Shown piece by piece: positions 8,651-14,783 of a stretch of DNA of 28,425 nucleotides. The notes beneath the pieces were generated by a model. The model ran no database searches. It saw only the letters and a list, made by a program, of their open reading frames with translations, and had not been told where the DNA came from. Position 1 is the stretch's first letter. Every line of letters starts with the position of its first letter. Source of the stretch: Coriobacteriia bacterium (GTDB lineage: Bacteria; Actinomycetota; Coriobacteriia; Anaerosomatales; PALSA-660); the NCBI GenBank assembly GCA_030652345.1, contig JAUSAU010000040.1, positions 1-28,425 on the forward strand, written 5' to 3'. The translations under genes and the position numbers were made by a program.

Positions 8651-8675
8651 AACCGGTCCCGCAGCTACAGCCCCA

Positions 8676-9656
8676 TCAGGTGCCGTCGGCCAGGTCCGCC
8701 TCCGGATCCATGAGCTCGATCCCTGCGCTCGTGCCCGCTCCGTCGAACAGCACGCGTCCGCCGTCCTGCTCGCTCAGGCGCACGTGCACCTCGCCGCGCA
8801 GGGATTCGTAGACGGTGCCCGTCATCGCGCCGAGCACGGGTGAGCGCAGGGCGCCGGGAAGTGCGCCGGACGCCGTCACCGCGAGACGGTGGCGACGATC
8901 CTCGAGCACCAGTTCGCCCTCTCCGGTCGTGTGGCGCACGGTCGTCAGACGGGCTCCCGTATAGGTGGTGAAGCGGTACAGGGCTCCGTCGAGCAACAAC
9001 CCGGCAATCGATCCGACGAACGACGAACCCAACCAGGGGATGCGGGCTGCCGACGCTGTCAGGCTGACGCCGGGCCGGTCGAAGCCGTTGCACTGCATCC
9101 AGATCCACGACTTCGGGAACGAGCGTCCCCAGTCCTTCTCGATGTAGCCGCGGCCGCCGTCGAACACCGAGACGTCGTTGTCGATGCGGACCTCGCCGCT
9201 GACGGAGTGATCCATCGAGATCACGCCGTGATAGCACTCCATGAACGGGGCGAACCGGAACGGGCCCATGATCCCCGGGGAGAGAAGGCGCACCGGCCAC
9301 GGTGAGAACTCACCGAATCCGACGTGACCGCTCACACGGCCCGCCTCGCCGGTGAGGTCGAGGGTGATCCCGTCACGCGAGAAGCTGCACGCGCCGAATC
9401 TCAGGTCGAACTCCGTCTCCGAGAAGGAGAACGCCTCGTAGGGCAGCTCGAACCACAGCGACCGCCCGGCCGAGGTGTTGATCTGCACGAAGGCGTAGCG
9501 ACGCCCGTCGCGCTCGATCGCGATACCCGGGATGACGGCGATGGCTCGTCCGTCCGCGGTGACGCACTTGAAGTGCCAGCCCTCGAAGTAGCCGAGGGAT
9601 GCGCTGCCTCCCTGGTAGTTCTCGGGGTGCCAGACCTTCGTCAGCCCATACAGCAC
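8676..9656 (-). CDS. Tocopherol cyclase-like (TC family, PF14249-type) protein
   Basis: The 326-residue protein resembles bacterial members of the tocopherol cyclase family. The key stretch is EKDWGRSFPKSWIWMQCNG at residues 173-191, the family's conserved acidic-aromatic motif, with an N-terminal VWHPENYQG and many aromatic beta-strand segments fitting the two-lipocalin-like fold. Plant TC cyclises prenylquinones; bacterial relatives outside cyanobacteria have no established reaction, so enzymatic function should not be assumed. I chose the GTG at 9656 because GAGAAGGAG lies six bases upstream; a longer frame to 9713 has no such site. It is divergent from the DUF427 gene across 97 bases, which may share a control region. 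No signal peptide or membrane helix is evident. Confidence 0.8.
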   Translation of the reverse strand: MLYGLTKVWHPENYQGGSASLGYFEGWHFKCVTADGRAIAVIPGIAIERDGRRYAFVQINTSAGRSLWFELPYEAFSFSETEFDLRFGACSFSRDGITLDLTGEAGRVSGHVGFGEFSPWPVRLLSPGIMGPFRFAPFMECYHGVISMDHSVSGEVRIDNDVSVFDGGRGYIEKDWGRSFPKSWIWMQCNGFDRPGVSLTASAARIPWLGSSFVGSIAGLLLDGALYRFTTYTGARLTTVRHTTGEGELVLEDRRHRLAVTASGALPGALRSPVLGAMTGTVYESLRGEVHVRLSEQDGGRVLFDGAGTSAGIELMDPEADLADGT

Positions 9657-9753
9657 AGTGCGCTCCTTCTCACGGATGCGGTCGTTCTTGTGTATGCCCG
9701 GGCTCGGCACCACCGGACGGTTCGGGTAGGAACACCCCGGGAGAGGAGTGCGA

Positions 9754-10242
9754 ATGCTGCAGACACAACCCGGTCCGGGCCAGGAATCCGTGTGGGACTA
9801 TCCGGTCATCCCGCGCGTCGAAGTGGTACACAGGCGCATCCGTGTGGTGTTCGACGGGCAGGTGATCGCAGACTCGACGGGGGCGGTCCGCGTCATCGAG
9901 ATCAGCCACCCGCCCGTCTACTACGTCCCGATGGTCGACGTCCGGATGGAGCGTCTGCTGCCCGGGGTGCACCGCACGATCTGCGAGTACAAGGGCGAGG
10001 CGTCCTACTTCGATGTCGTGATCGGCGAGCACAAGGCGTACAGCGCGGCCTGGACGTACGCCGAGCCGCTTCCCGGCTACGAGGCGCTCCGAGAGATGGT
10101 CGCGTTCTACGCACAGAAGATGGACGCCTGCTACGTCGACGACGAGCTCGTCAGTCCGCAGGCCGGACACTTCTACGGCGGCTGGATCACGAAGGACATC
10201 GCCGGGCCGTTCAAAGGAACGTCGGGCTCGCTGGGTTGGTAG
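9754..10242 (+). CDS. DUF427 domain protein
   Basis: The 162-residue protein matches the DUF427 (PF04248) pattern: RIRVVFDGQVIADST, an aromatic PPVYYVP segment, and a CEYKGEASYFDV strand followed by AAWTYAEPLPGYE. DUF427 proteins are small beta-rich domains of unknown biochemical role, common in actinobacteria, fungi and plants. The ATG at 9754 is preferred over the in-frame GTG at 9748 because GGAGAGGA (9740-9747) sits six bases before the ATG and would overlap the GTG. It is divergent from the tocopherol cyclase-like gene and convergent with the zinc-ribbon gene 14 bases downstream; no terminator is seen between them. Confidence 0.88.
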   Translation: MLQTQPGPGQESVWDYPVIPRVEVVHRRIRVVFDGQVIADSTGAVRVIEISHPPVYYVPMVDVRMERLLPGVHRTICEYKGEASYFDVVIGEHKAYSAAWTYAEPLPGYEALREMVAFYAQKMDACYVDDELVSPQAGHFYGGWITKDIAGPFKGTSGSLGW

Positions 10243-10256
10243 GCTCTCCGGGATCG

Positions 10257-10937
10257 CTACTCCGCAGGGGGCGCCTGTCCGGCGCCACACTCTCCGCAGA
10301 ACTTCGCGGTCGGTGCCGGTAGCGCGGCTCCGCACTCGATGCAGAACTTCTTCGTCGCCATCTGCTTGCCGCAGTTCGGGCAGAACTTCGCTCCGTTGGT
10401 CTCGGTGTTGCAGTCGGGGCAGACGAGCTGCGCGCGCTGCTTGACGTCCATGTGCTTGCCCTCGTGGATACCCTCGAGCGCTGCCTTCTCGCTGACGGCC
10501 TGCACCTTGCCGGCGGCGAACGCGGCCTCCGCGGCCACCTCGGCGGACGGCGCGCAGTTGCGGCACAGCCCCGCCTCGCCGTTCCAGCACCGGTCGCAGA
10601 CGTAGCCGACACACTGCGGACAGCGGTGGAAGTTGGTCTTGGCCTCCTCGAACGCCTTCATGAAGGCCTTGTCGTGCTCCTCGCCCCACTTGGCCTCGCC
10701 GACGCCGCCGAGCGCGTTGCCGGCGTCATCGAGCGGGTTGGCCCCGCCGATCACGCCGCCGAGGAATCCTGAGGCGCGATTGAGCCAGTCGGCGCCTTGG
10801 GCGGCGAGGAACGGAGAGAAGCTCGAGCGCCAGGTGTCCTGGCAGCGCTCACAGTAGAACTCGAACTGGAACCCGGCGCGTGCACCGGACTGGATCGACA
10901 GATCGCCGAAGTTCTTCGAGAACTGCATCTCGGACAT
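10257..10937 (-). CDS. Multi-zinc-ribbon protein
   Basis: The 226-residue soluble protein contains eight CxxC knuckles (CERC, CPQC, CDRC, CRNC, CPDC, CPNC, CIEC, CGEC), enough for about four zinc ribbons: one near the N-terminus, a middle pair and two tandem ones at the C-terminus (CPDC...CPNC and CIEC...CGEC). The central segment, residues about 45-95, is Gly/Ala-rich and may be helical. Such proteins act as scaffolds or nucleic-acid/protein binders; no catalytic motif is seen. The start at ATG 10937 has GAGGGGG about five bases upstream; ATG 10928 is an alternative. It is divergent from another zinc-binding gene (11074), with which it may be functionally linked. Confidence 0.8.
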   Translation of the reverse strand: MSEMQFSKNFGDLSIQSGARAGFQFEFYCERCQDTWRSSFSPFLAAQGADWLNRASGFLGGVIGGANPLDDAGNALGGVGEAKWGEEHDKAFMKAFEEAKTNFHRCPQCVGYVCDRCWNGEAGLCRNCAPSAEVAAEAAFAAGKVQAVSEKAALEGIHEGKHMDVKQRAQLVCPDCNTETNGAKFCPNCGKQMATKKFCIECGAALPAPTAKFCGECGAGQAPPAE

Positions 10938-11032
10938 GTGCGCCCCCTCGGATATGTCGGCTGCCCTCGCTGCCGCTGATCCCGATTGTGTGAGCGCGCT
11001 CCCGCTGTGTCAACGCGACAGGGACACGTCGC

Positions 11033-11038
11033 TACAAT
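11033..11038 (+). promoter_or_regulatory. Predicted -10 element (TACAAT) for the zinc-finger membrane protein
   Basis: TACAAT matches the sigma-70 -10 hexamer at five of six positions and lies 35 bases before the ATG at 11074. A good -35 is not seen at the usual distance. An inverted repeat GTGTC-N11-GACAC (11007-11027) sits just upstream and could be an operator. Confidence 0.4.
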
Positions 11039-11073
11039 GGTTCCGCCCTCGTACACGTGCAGGAAGGATCGGT

Positions 11074-11523
11074 ATGGCCCAGTGCCACTGGCACCCCGGT
11101 GTCGAGGCGAACGTCTCCTGCCCGGAGTGCGGCCGCTACATGTGTCCGAAAGACATGGTCGACACGCCCGTCGGCTACAAGTGCAAGGAGTGCGGACGCC
11201 AGCGCATCACGCTCGGCGGGGTCAAGCCCGGCCAGCTCCTGCGCGCCGCCGCGTTCGCGCTGCCCGCGGCCCTGCTGCTCGCTCCGTTGTCCCGCTTCAT
11301 CCCGTTCTTCTTCCTCGGGGTATTCCTGTTCGGCGGGCTCGTCGGAGAGGCGGCGCGCCGCGGTGCCGGCGGCCATCGCACCTGGCAGGTCGCCGGGATC
11401 GCCGCGGCATGCGCGGCCGTCGGGGCCCTGGCGTCATCGTTCCTACTCGGCTTCGATCCGTTCCTCGCGCTGGGCGGGCCGGCGATCGCCGCTGTCTACG
11501 TGACGAGCTGGCGCTGGTTCTGA
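11074..11523 (+). CDS. Membrane protein with N-terminal B-box-like zinc finger
   Basis: The 149-residue protein begins with a treble-clef/B-box-type metal site: Cys4, His7 (HWHP), CPEC, MCPKDM and CKEC within the first 45 residues, a layout also found at the N-terminus of actinobacterial rhomboid-like proteins. It is followed by two hydrophobic segments (about residues 50-90, with FFFLGVFLFGGLVGEA, and 105-145). No rhomboid catalytic GxSx or His is present, so it is not a protease as it stands. The ATG at 11074 is supported by AGGAAGGA five bases upstream; the frame is open to 10936 but the -10 element lies inside that stretch. Cytoplasmic-membrane location is inferred; function is unknown. 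Confidence 0.85.
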   Translation: MAQCHWHPGVEANVSCPECGRYMCPKDMVDTPVGYKCKECGRQRITLGGVKPGQLLRAAAFALPAALLLAPLSRFIPFFFLGVFLFGGLVGEAARRGAGGHRTWQVAGIAAACAAVGALASSFLLGFDPFLALGGPAIAAVYVTSWRWF

Positions 11524-11566
11524 CCGCTCGTCTGGCAGGGTGTGGGAAAGCACCGCAGGCCTCTGC

Positions 11567-11631
11567 TACGGTTCGAGGTGCCGACGGGAAGTCGGTGCGG
11601 GTGCCGGGGGCGCAGCGAGGCGGGACCGCTC
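11567..11631 (+). promoter_or_regulatory. Extended -10 and structured leader before the 68-residue gene
   Basis: TGCTACGGT (11564-11572) resembles an extended -10. The presumed leader contains a hairpin CCGAC-GGGAA-GTCGG (11581-11595) and then GC-rich sequence with CGCAGCGAGG up to the ATG. The order GGGAA...CGGTG...CCG...CGCAGC recalls the 3' half of a cobalamin riboswitch, but the large 5' part of that aptamer is missing, so I leave the leader unassigned. Confidence 0.3.
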
Positions 11632-11838
11632 ATGGGGAAGCTGTACGAAGCATGCCGTCAGATCACCGACGAGATTAGCCGCGCCGGACTCGACAAGTAC
11701 CGCACGCGCGGACTGTTCGCACTCGAGACCGGCTTCCTCATCACCCTCGTCAGCGAGAACGATCCTGACGATCCCGAGAAGATCGCCAAGCTCAGGGACG
11801 CCGCACGCAAGATCCTCGGCATGGAGCTCAGTATCTGA
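11632..11838 (+). CDS. Small conserved-looking hypothetical protein (68 residues)
   Basis: The small soluble protein starts MGKLYEACRQ and shows an amphipathic helical pattern throughout, with an acidic turn NDPDDPEK in the middle, and no Cys pairs or membrane segment. Codon bias matches neighbouring real genes. I chose ATG 11632 because the upstream extension to 11542 is Arg/Gly-rich and spans the predicted -10 and hairpin. The ribosome site is weak (GAGGCGGGA about six bases upstream). I do not recognise the family and assign no function. It is convergent with the helicase gene, 26 bases away. Confidence 0.65.
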   Translation: MGKLYEACRQITDEISRAGLDKYRTRGLFALETGFLITLVSENDPDDPEKIAKLRDAARKILGMELSI

Positions 11839-11864
11839 GCGACTGCGATCTATGAGGCTTCCTC

Positions 11865-13940
11865 TCACTCCCACATCGCGCGCAGGCGCGCCCGTACGGA
11901 CGCGCCGGCGACCGCCGGGTCCGCGGGCGTATCGTCCGTGCCGGGAGCGCGCAGGCCGCCGGCCTCGTCACGGAACACGTCGCGCGCACCCTCGGCGATG
12001 AAGCGCGTCAGTTGCGCGTAGCCATGCGCGTCGGTGTGGTTCCAGGGGCTCGTGTAGTAGCGCAGCGGGAAGCAGACGTAGAGCCAGTCCTTCGCCCGCG
12101 TACATGCGACGTAGAAGAGCCGGCGCTCCTCCTCGATCTCCTCGACCGAACCGGTCGCCATGTCGCTCGGGATGTTGCCGTCCGCGGCGTGGATGACGTA
12201 GACCGCGTCGAACTCGAGTCCCTTGGCCGAGTGGATCGTGGACAGGATCAGGTAGTCCTCATCCAGCACCGGTGGGCCCGCGAGCTCTTCTGCCCAGGCG
12301 GGAGGGTCGAGCGCCATGTCGGCGAGCAGCGTGAGCCGGTCGTCGAAGCGGGCCGCGAGCCGCTCGATCTGCTCGAGGTCGCGCAGGCGGGCGGTCGCGT
12401 TGTCGTAGCGGCGTTCGAGCAGCGGCGCGTACATCTCGCGCACCGCGTGTACCTGGGCGGGGAGGTCCATGGCGTCGGGGCGTGTCAGATCGAGCATGAG
12501 CGGCACGAACGACGCCCAGACGACCTTCGCTGCGGGCGCGGGTGAGGGCTGATCGGCCCAGGCGAGGAAGTCGCCTCCCGCCTCGGCCAGCGTGTCCATC
12601 AGGCGCTGCGCGGTTGCCGGGCCGACGCCGGGGAGCAGCGTCAGGACACGCATCCCGGCCGCCGTGTCGCGCGGGTTTTCCGCGAGTCGCAGGATGGCTC
12701 CGAGGTCCTTGACGTGCGCCGTCTCGGTGAACTTGAGTCCGCCGTACTTCTTGTAGGGGATGTTGCGCCGCTGGAGTTCGAGCTCGAGCGGCAGCGAGTG
12801 GTGAGCGGCCCGGAAGAGGACCGACTGGTGCTTGAGCAGGACGCCGGTCTCGCGCAGCTCCAGCACGCGCCTGACGATGAAGTCCGACTGCTCGTCCTCG
12901 TCGTGACACGAGACGACGGCCGGGCGCTCCCCACCTTCGCGCGCGGTCCACAGGTTCTTCTCGAGCCGTTCAGCAGCCAGCGCGATGACGCGGTTGGTGG
13001 CATCCAGGATCGGACCCGTGGAGCGATAGTTCTGCTCGAGCGGCATCGTGACGGTGCCGGGGAACAGCGCGGCGAAATCGAGGATGTTGCGTACGTCGGC
13101 GGCGCGGAACGAGTAGATCGACTGCGCGTCGTCACCCACGACCGTCACGCCGGTGCCGTCGGGGCGCAGGAGCCTCACGATGCGCGCCTGCAGGGCGTTC
13201 GTGTCCTGGTACTCGTCGACGAGCACCTTGTCGAAGCGCTTGCGCACCTCGGCTCCCGCGGCGTCGTCCTCGAGCAGGGCGAGCCAGTAGAGCAGGATGT
13301 CGTCGTAGTCGAGCACGCCGCCTTCGATCTTGCGCTCCACGTACTCGGCGAAGAGGCGCTTGAGGTCGTCCTCGTGCTCGAGACACCACGGGAATGCCGT
13401 CTTGAGCACCTCGCCGAGCGGCCGCTGGCAGTTGACCGTGCGCGAGTAGATGTCCATGCAGGTCCCCTTCTGCGGGAACCGCCGATCGGTGCGGGTCATG
13501 CCGAGCTGGGAGCGCACCAGGCCGATGAGGTCCTCGGCGTCGCCCCGGTCGAGGATCGTGAAGGAGGGGTCGAGTTCGATCGAAACGCCGTGCAGGCGCA
13601 GCAGCCGGGTGCCCATCGCGTGGAACGTACCGCCCCAGACCGCCTCGCCACCGGCCATCTTGACGCCTTCGCCACGCAGACGGCGAAGGATCCCGTCCAC
13701 GCGTCGCGTCATCTCGGCGGCGGCGCGCCGCGTGAAGGTGAGCAGGAGGATGCGCCGGGGGTCGACGCCCTCGGAGATGTGGTAGGCGACGCGGTTGGCC
13801 AGCGTCGTCGTCTTGCCGGTGCCCGCGCCCGCCACGATGAGCAGGGGGGCGTCGCCGTGGGTGACCGCGGCGTGCTGCGCGCTGTTGAGGTCCGCGAGGA
13901 CCTCGCCGATGGTCTCGGCCATGCGCTCGGCGGTCTGCAT
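11865..13940 (-). CDS. UvrD/PcrA-type ATP-dependent DNA helicase, SOS-regulated
   Basis: The 691-residue SF1A helicase has all signature motifs in order: LNSAQHAAV (Q-motif), Walker A GAGTGKTTT at residues 38-46, LTFTRRAAAEM (Ia), DEYQDTN (II), VVGDDAQSIYSFRAAD (III), EQNYRST (IV), STIHSAKGLEFDAV (V) and FYVACTRAKD (VI). Family members unwind DNA 3'-5' in nucleotide excision and recombination repair or strip proteins from DNA. It is slightly shorter than typical PcrA and ends soon after motif VI, lacking the PcrA C-terminal RNAP-binding tail, so a paralogue rather than the main PcrA is possible. The start at 13940 has GGGAGG four bases upstream; the longer frame to 14003 runs through the promoter. 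Two LexA boxes at the promoter indicate DNA-damage induction. Confidence 0.92.
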   Translation of the reverse strand: MQTAERMAETIGEVLADLNSAQHAAVTHGDAPLLIVAGAGTGKTTTLANRVAYHISEGVDPRRILLLTFTRRAAAEMTRRVDGILRRLRGEGVKMAGGEAVWGGTFHAMGTRLLRLHGVSIELDPSFTILDRGDAEDLIGLVRSQLGMTRTDRRFPQKGTCMDIYSRTVNCQRPLGEVLKTAFPWCLEHEDDLKRLFAEYVERKIEGGVLDYDDILLYWLALLEDDAAGAEVRKRFDKVLVDEYQDTNALQARIVRLLRPDGTGVTVVGDDAQSIYSFRAADVRNILDFAALFPGTVTMPLEQNYRSTGPILDATNRVIALAAERLEKNLWTAREGGERPAVVSCHDEDEQSDFIVRRVLELRETGVLLKHQSVLFRAAHHSLPLELELQRRNIPYKKYGGLKFTETAHVKDLGAILRLAENPRDTAAGMRVLTLLPGVGPATAQRLMDTLAEAGGDFLAWADQPSPAPAAKVVWASFVPLMLDLTRPDAMDLPAQVHAVREMYAPLLERRYDNATARLRDLEQIERLAARFDDRLTLLADMALDPPAWAEELAGPPVLDEDYLILSTIHSAKGLEFDAVYVIHAADGNIPSDMATGSVEEIEEERRLFYVACTRAKDWLYVCFPLRYYTSPWNHTDAHGYAQLTRFIAEGARDVFRDEAGGLRAPGTDDTPADPAVAGASVRARLRAMWE

Positions 13941-13965
13941 GGTGCCTCCCGGTGCTGCCAGAGAG

Positions 13966-13979
13966 CGAACGTGCGTTCG
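13966..13979. promoter_or_regulatory. LexA (SOS) box 1
   Basis: CGAACGTGCGTTCG fits the Gram-positive LexA consensus CGAAC-N4-GTTCG perfectly. It lies immediately downstream of the helicase -10 (13980-13985), over the expected transcription start, where bound LexA would block RNA polymerase. Confidence 0.85.
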
Positions 13980-14008
13980 ATTATGGCGAACGCACGTTCG
14001 CATGGCAA
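13980..14008 (-). promoter_or_regulatory. Sigma-70-type promoter of the helicase gene
   Basis: Read on the minus strand, TTGCCA (14008-14003) and CATAAT (13985-13980) are separated by 17 bases and each matches the consensus at five of six positions. Initiation would be near 13973, giving a leader of about 33 bases. The -10 lies exactly between the two LexA boxes. Confidence 0.7.
13987..14000. promoter_or_regulatory. LexA (SOS) box 2
   Basis: CGAACGCACGTTCG is a second perfect LexA box, 21 bp centre-to-centre from box 1, i.e. on the same face of the helix, and inside the -35/-10 spacer of the helicase promoter. It ends 12 bases before the vapB -35, so it may also influence the divergent toxin-antitoxin promoter. 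Confidence 0.85.
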
Positions 14009-14011
14009 GCG

Positions 14012-14040
14012 TTGACGGTCATACTTTCGAGTCGTACCAT
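14012..14040 (+). promoter_or_regulatory. vapBC promoter
   Basis: TTGACG (14012-14017) and TACCAT (14035-14040) are separated by 17 bases; initiation near 14047 leaves a short leader carrying AAGGAGG. The -35 is three bases from the helicase -35 on the opposite strand, so the two promoters are back to back. Confidence 0.65.
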
Positions 14041-14056
14041 CGAGTCATACCGAAGG
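14018..14056 (+). repeat. Three direct repeats (GTCRTAC, 13-bp period): probable antitoxin operator
   Basis: GTCATAC at 14018, GTCGTAC at 14031 and GTCATAC at 14044 recur exactly every 13 bases; the first two units also share TCGA in the spacer. They span the vapBC spacer, -10 and transcription start. Ribbon-helix-helix antitoxins bind short tandem sites cooperatively to repress their own operon, so autorepression by the VapB-VapC complex is the natural reading. Confidence 0.6.
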
Positions 14057-14066
14057 AGGTGGGCGG

Positions 14067-14375
14067 ATGGCCGTCGAGAAGTTCAGCATTTCGCTCCCGG
14101 AGGAGCTGGTCGCAGAGATCGACGACCTGGCCAAGGCGGAAGGCGTCACCCGCAGCGGCCTGGTGCGCGAGGCGACGACCGAGTACGTCATCGCCCGCAG
14201 GTCGAAGACGTACGAGGCGGACCGCCGCCGCCGCATAGGAACCGCCATCGACGGGTTGAAAGCCCTGTCTGGACAGTGGGGGTCGAAGGAGAAGTCGGGG
14301 CTCGAAATGCTGCACGAGCTGCGCGAGGAGCGGATGTGCAGGTACGACGATCCTGAGGACGCCGTCGATGAGTGA
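14067..14375 (+). CDS. vapB: Ribbon-helix-helix (CopG-type) antitoxin, VapB-like
   Basis: The 102-residue protein opens with a classic RHH domain: beta strand KFSISLP (residues 5-11), helix EELVAEIDDLAKAEG and the turn TRSGLVREA, which dimerises and binds DNA through the strand. The C-terminal half is charged and probably wraps the toxin. It starts with AAGGAGG seven bases upstream, and its end overlaps the PIN toxin by eight bases, the standard antitoxin-first, coupled layout. It should neutralise VapC and autorepress via the tandem repeats upstream. Confidence 0.88.
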   Translation: MAVEKFSISLPEELVAEIDDLAKAEGVTRSGLVREATTEYVIARRSKTYEADRRRRIGTAIDGLKALSGQWGSKEKSGLEMLHELREERMCRYDDPEDAVDE

Positions 14376-14769
14376 GAGCCGCGTCGTCGTCCTCGACGCT
14401 TCTGTCGGCGTGAAGTGGATCAGGAGCGAAGGCGGGAGCGCGGAAGCGTACGCGCTTCTCGAAGAACACCGCCAGCGCCGGTGCAGGATAGTCGTGCCTG
14501 CGCACTTCATCCACGAGGTCGTGGCGGTCGCCACGCGGCATGCCGGAGCGGACGGCGGACGCCGCGTCTGGGACCTGCTGCGAGACAGCGAACTCACCGT
14601 CGTGCAGTTGGACGATGCGATGGCCGGCCGCGCCTTCGATGTGTGCGCGGAGCTCGGCTGTACGTTCTACGACGGGCTGGCGCCTGCGCTCGCGCGAATC
14701 TGTGGGGGAACGCTGTACTCCGCCGACCGTCGTGCGCACGGCTCGTTCGAGGGCGTCGTCCTGCTCTGA
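14368..14769 (+). CDS. vapC: PIN-domain ribonuclease toxin, VapC-like
   Basis: The 133-residue PIN domain has the four expected acidic residues: Asp10 (VVLDAS), Glu50 (FIHEV), Asp102 (FYDGLAPALA) and Asp120 (SADRRA), which hold the catalytic Mg2+/Mn2+. VapC toxins cleave tRNA or rRNA and stop translation when freed from the antitoxin. The start codon lies within the end of vapB, consistent with coupling. All catalytic positions are retained, so it is probably functional. The RNA target cannot be predicted. It is convergent with the glycosyltransferase gene 14 bases downstream. Confidence 0.88.
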   Translation: MSESRVVVLDASVGVKWIRSEGGSAEAYALLEEHRQRRCRIVVPAHFIHEVVAVATRHAGADGGRRVWDLLRDSELTVVQLDDAMAGRAFDVCAELGCTFYDGLAPALARICGGTLYSADRRAHGSFEGVVLL

Positions 14770-14783
14770 CCCGGGTAGCGCGG

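Noticed and set aside
11581..11625. Cobalamin riboswitch call before the 68-residue gene
   Set aside because: Only the 3' half-like string is present; the 5' aptamer helices are absent and the GGGAA lies in a simple hairpin loop, so it was kept only as a low-interest observation.
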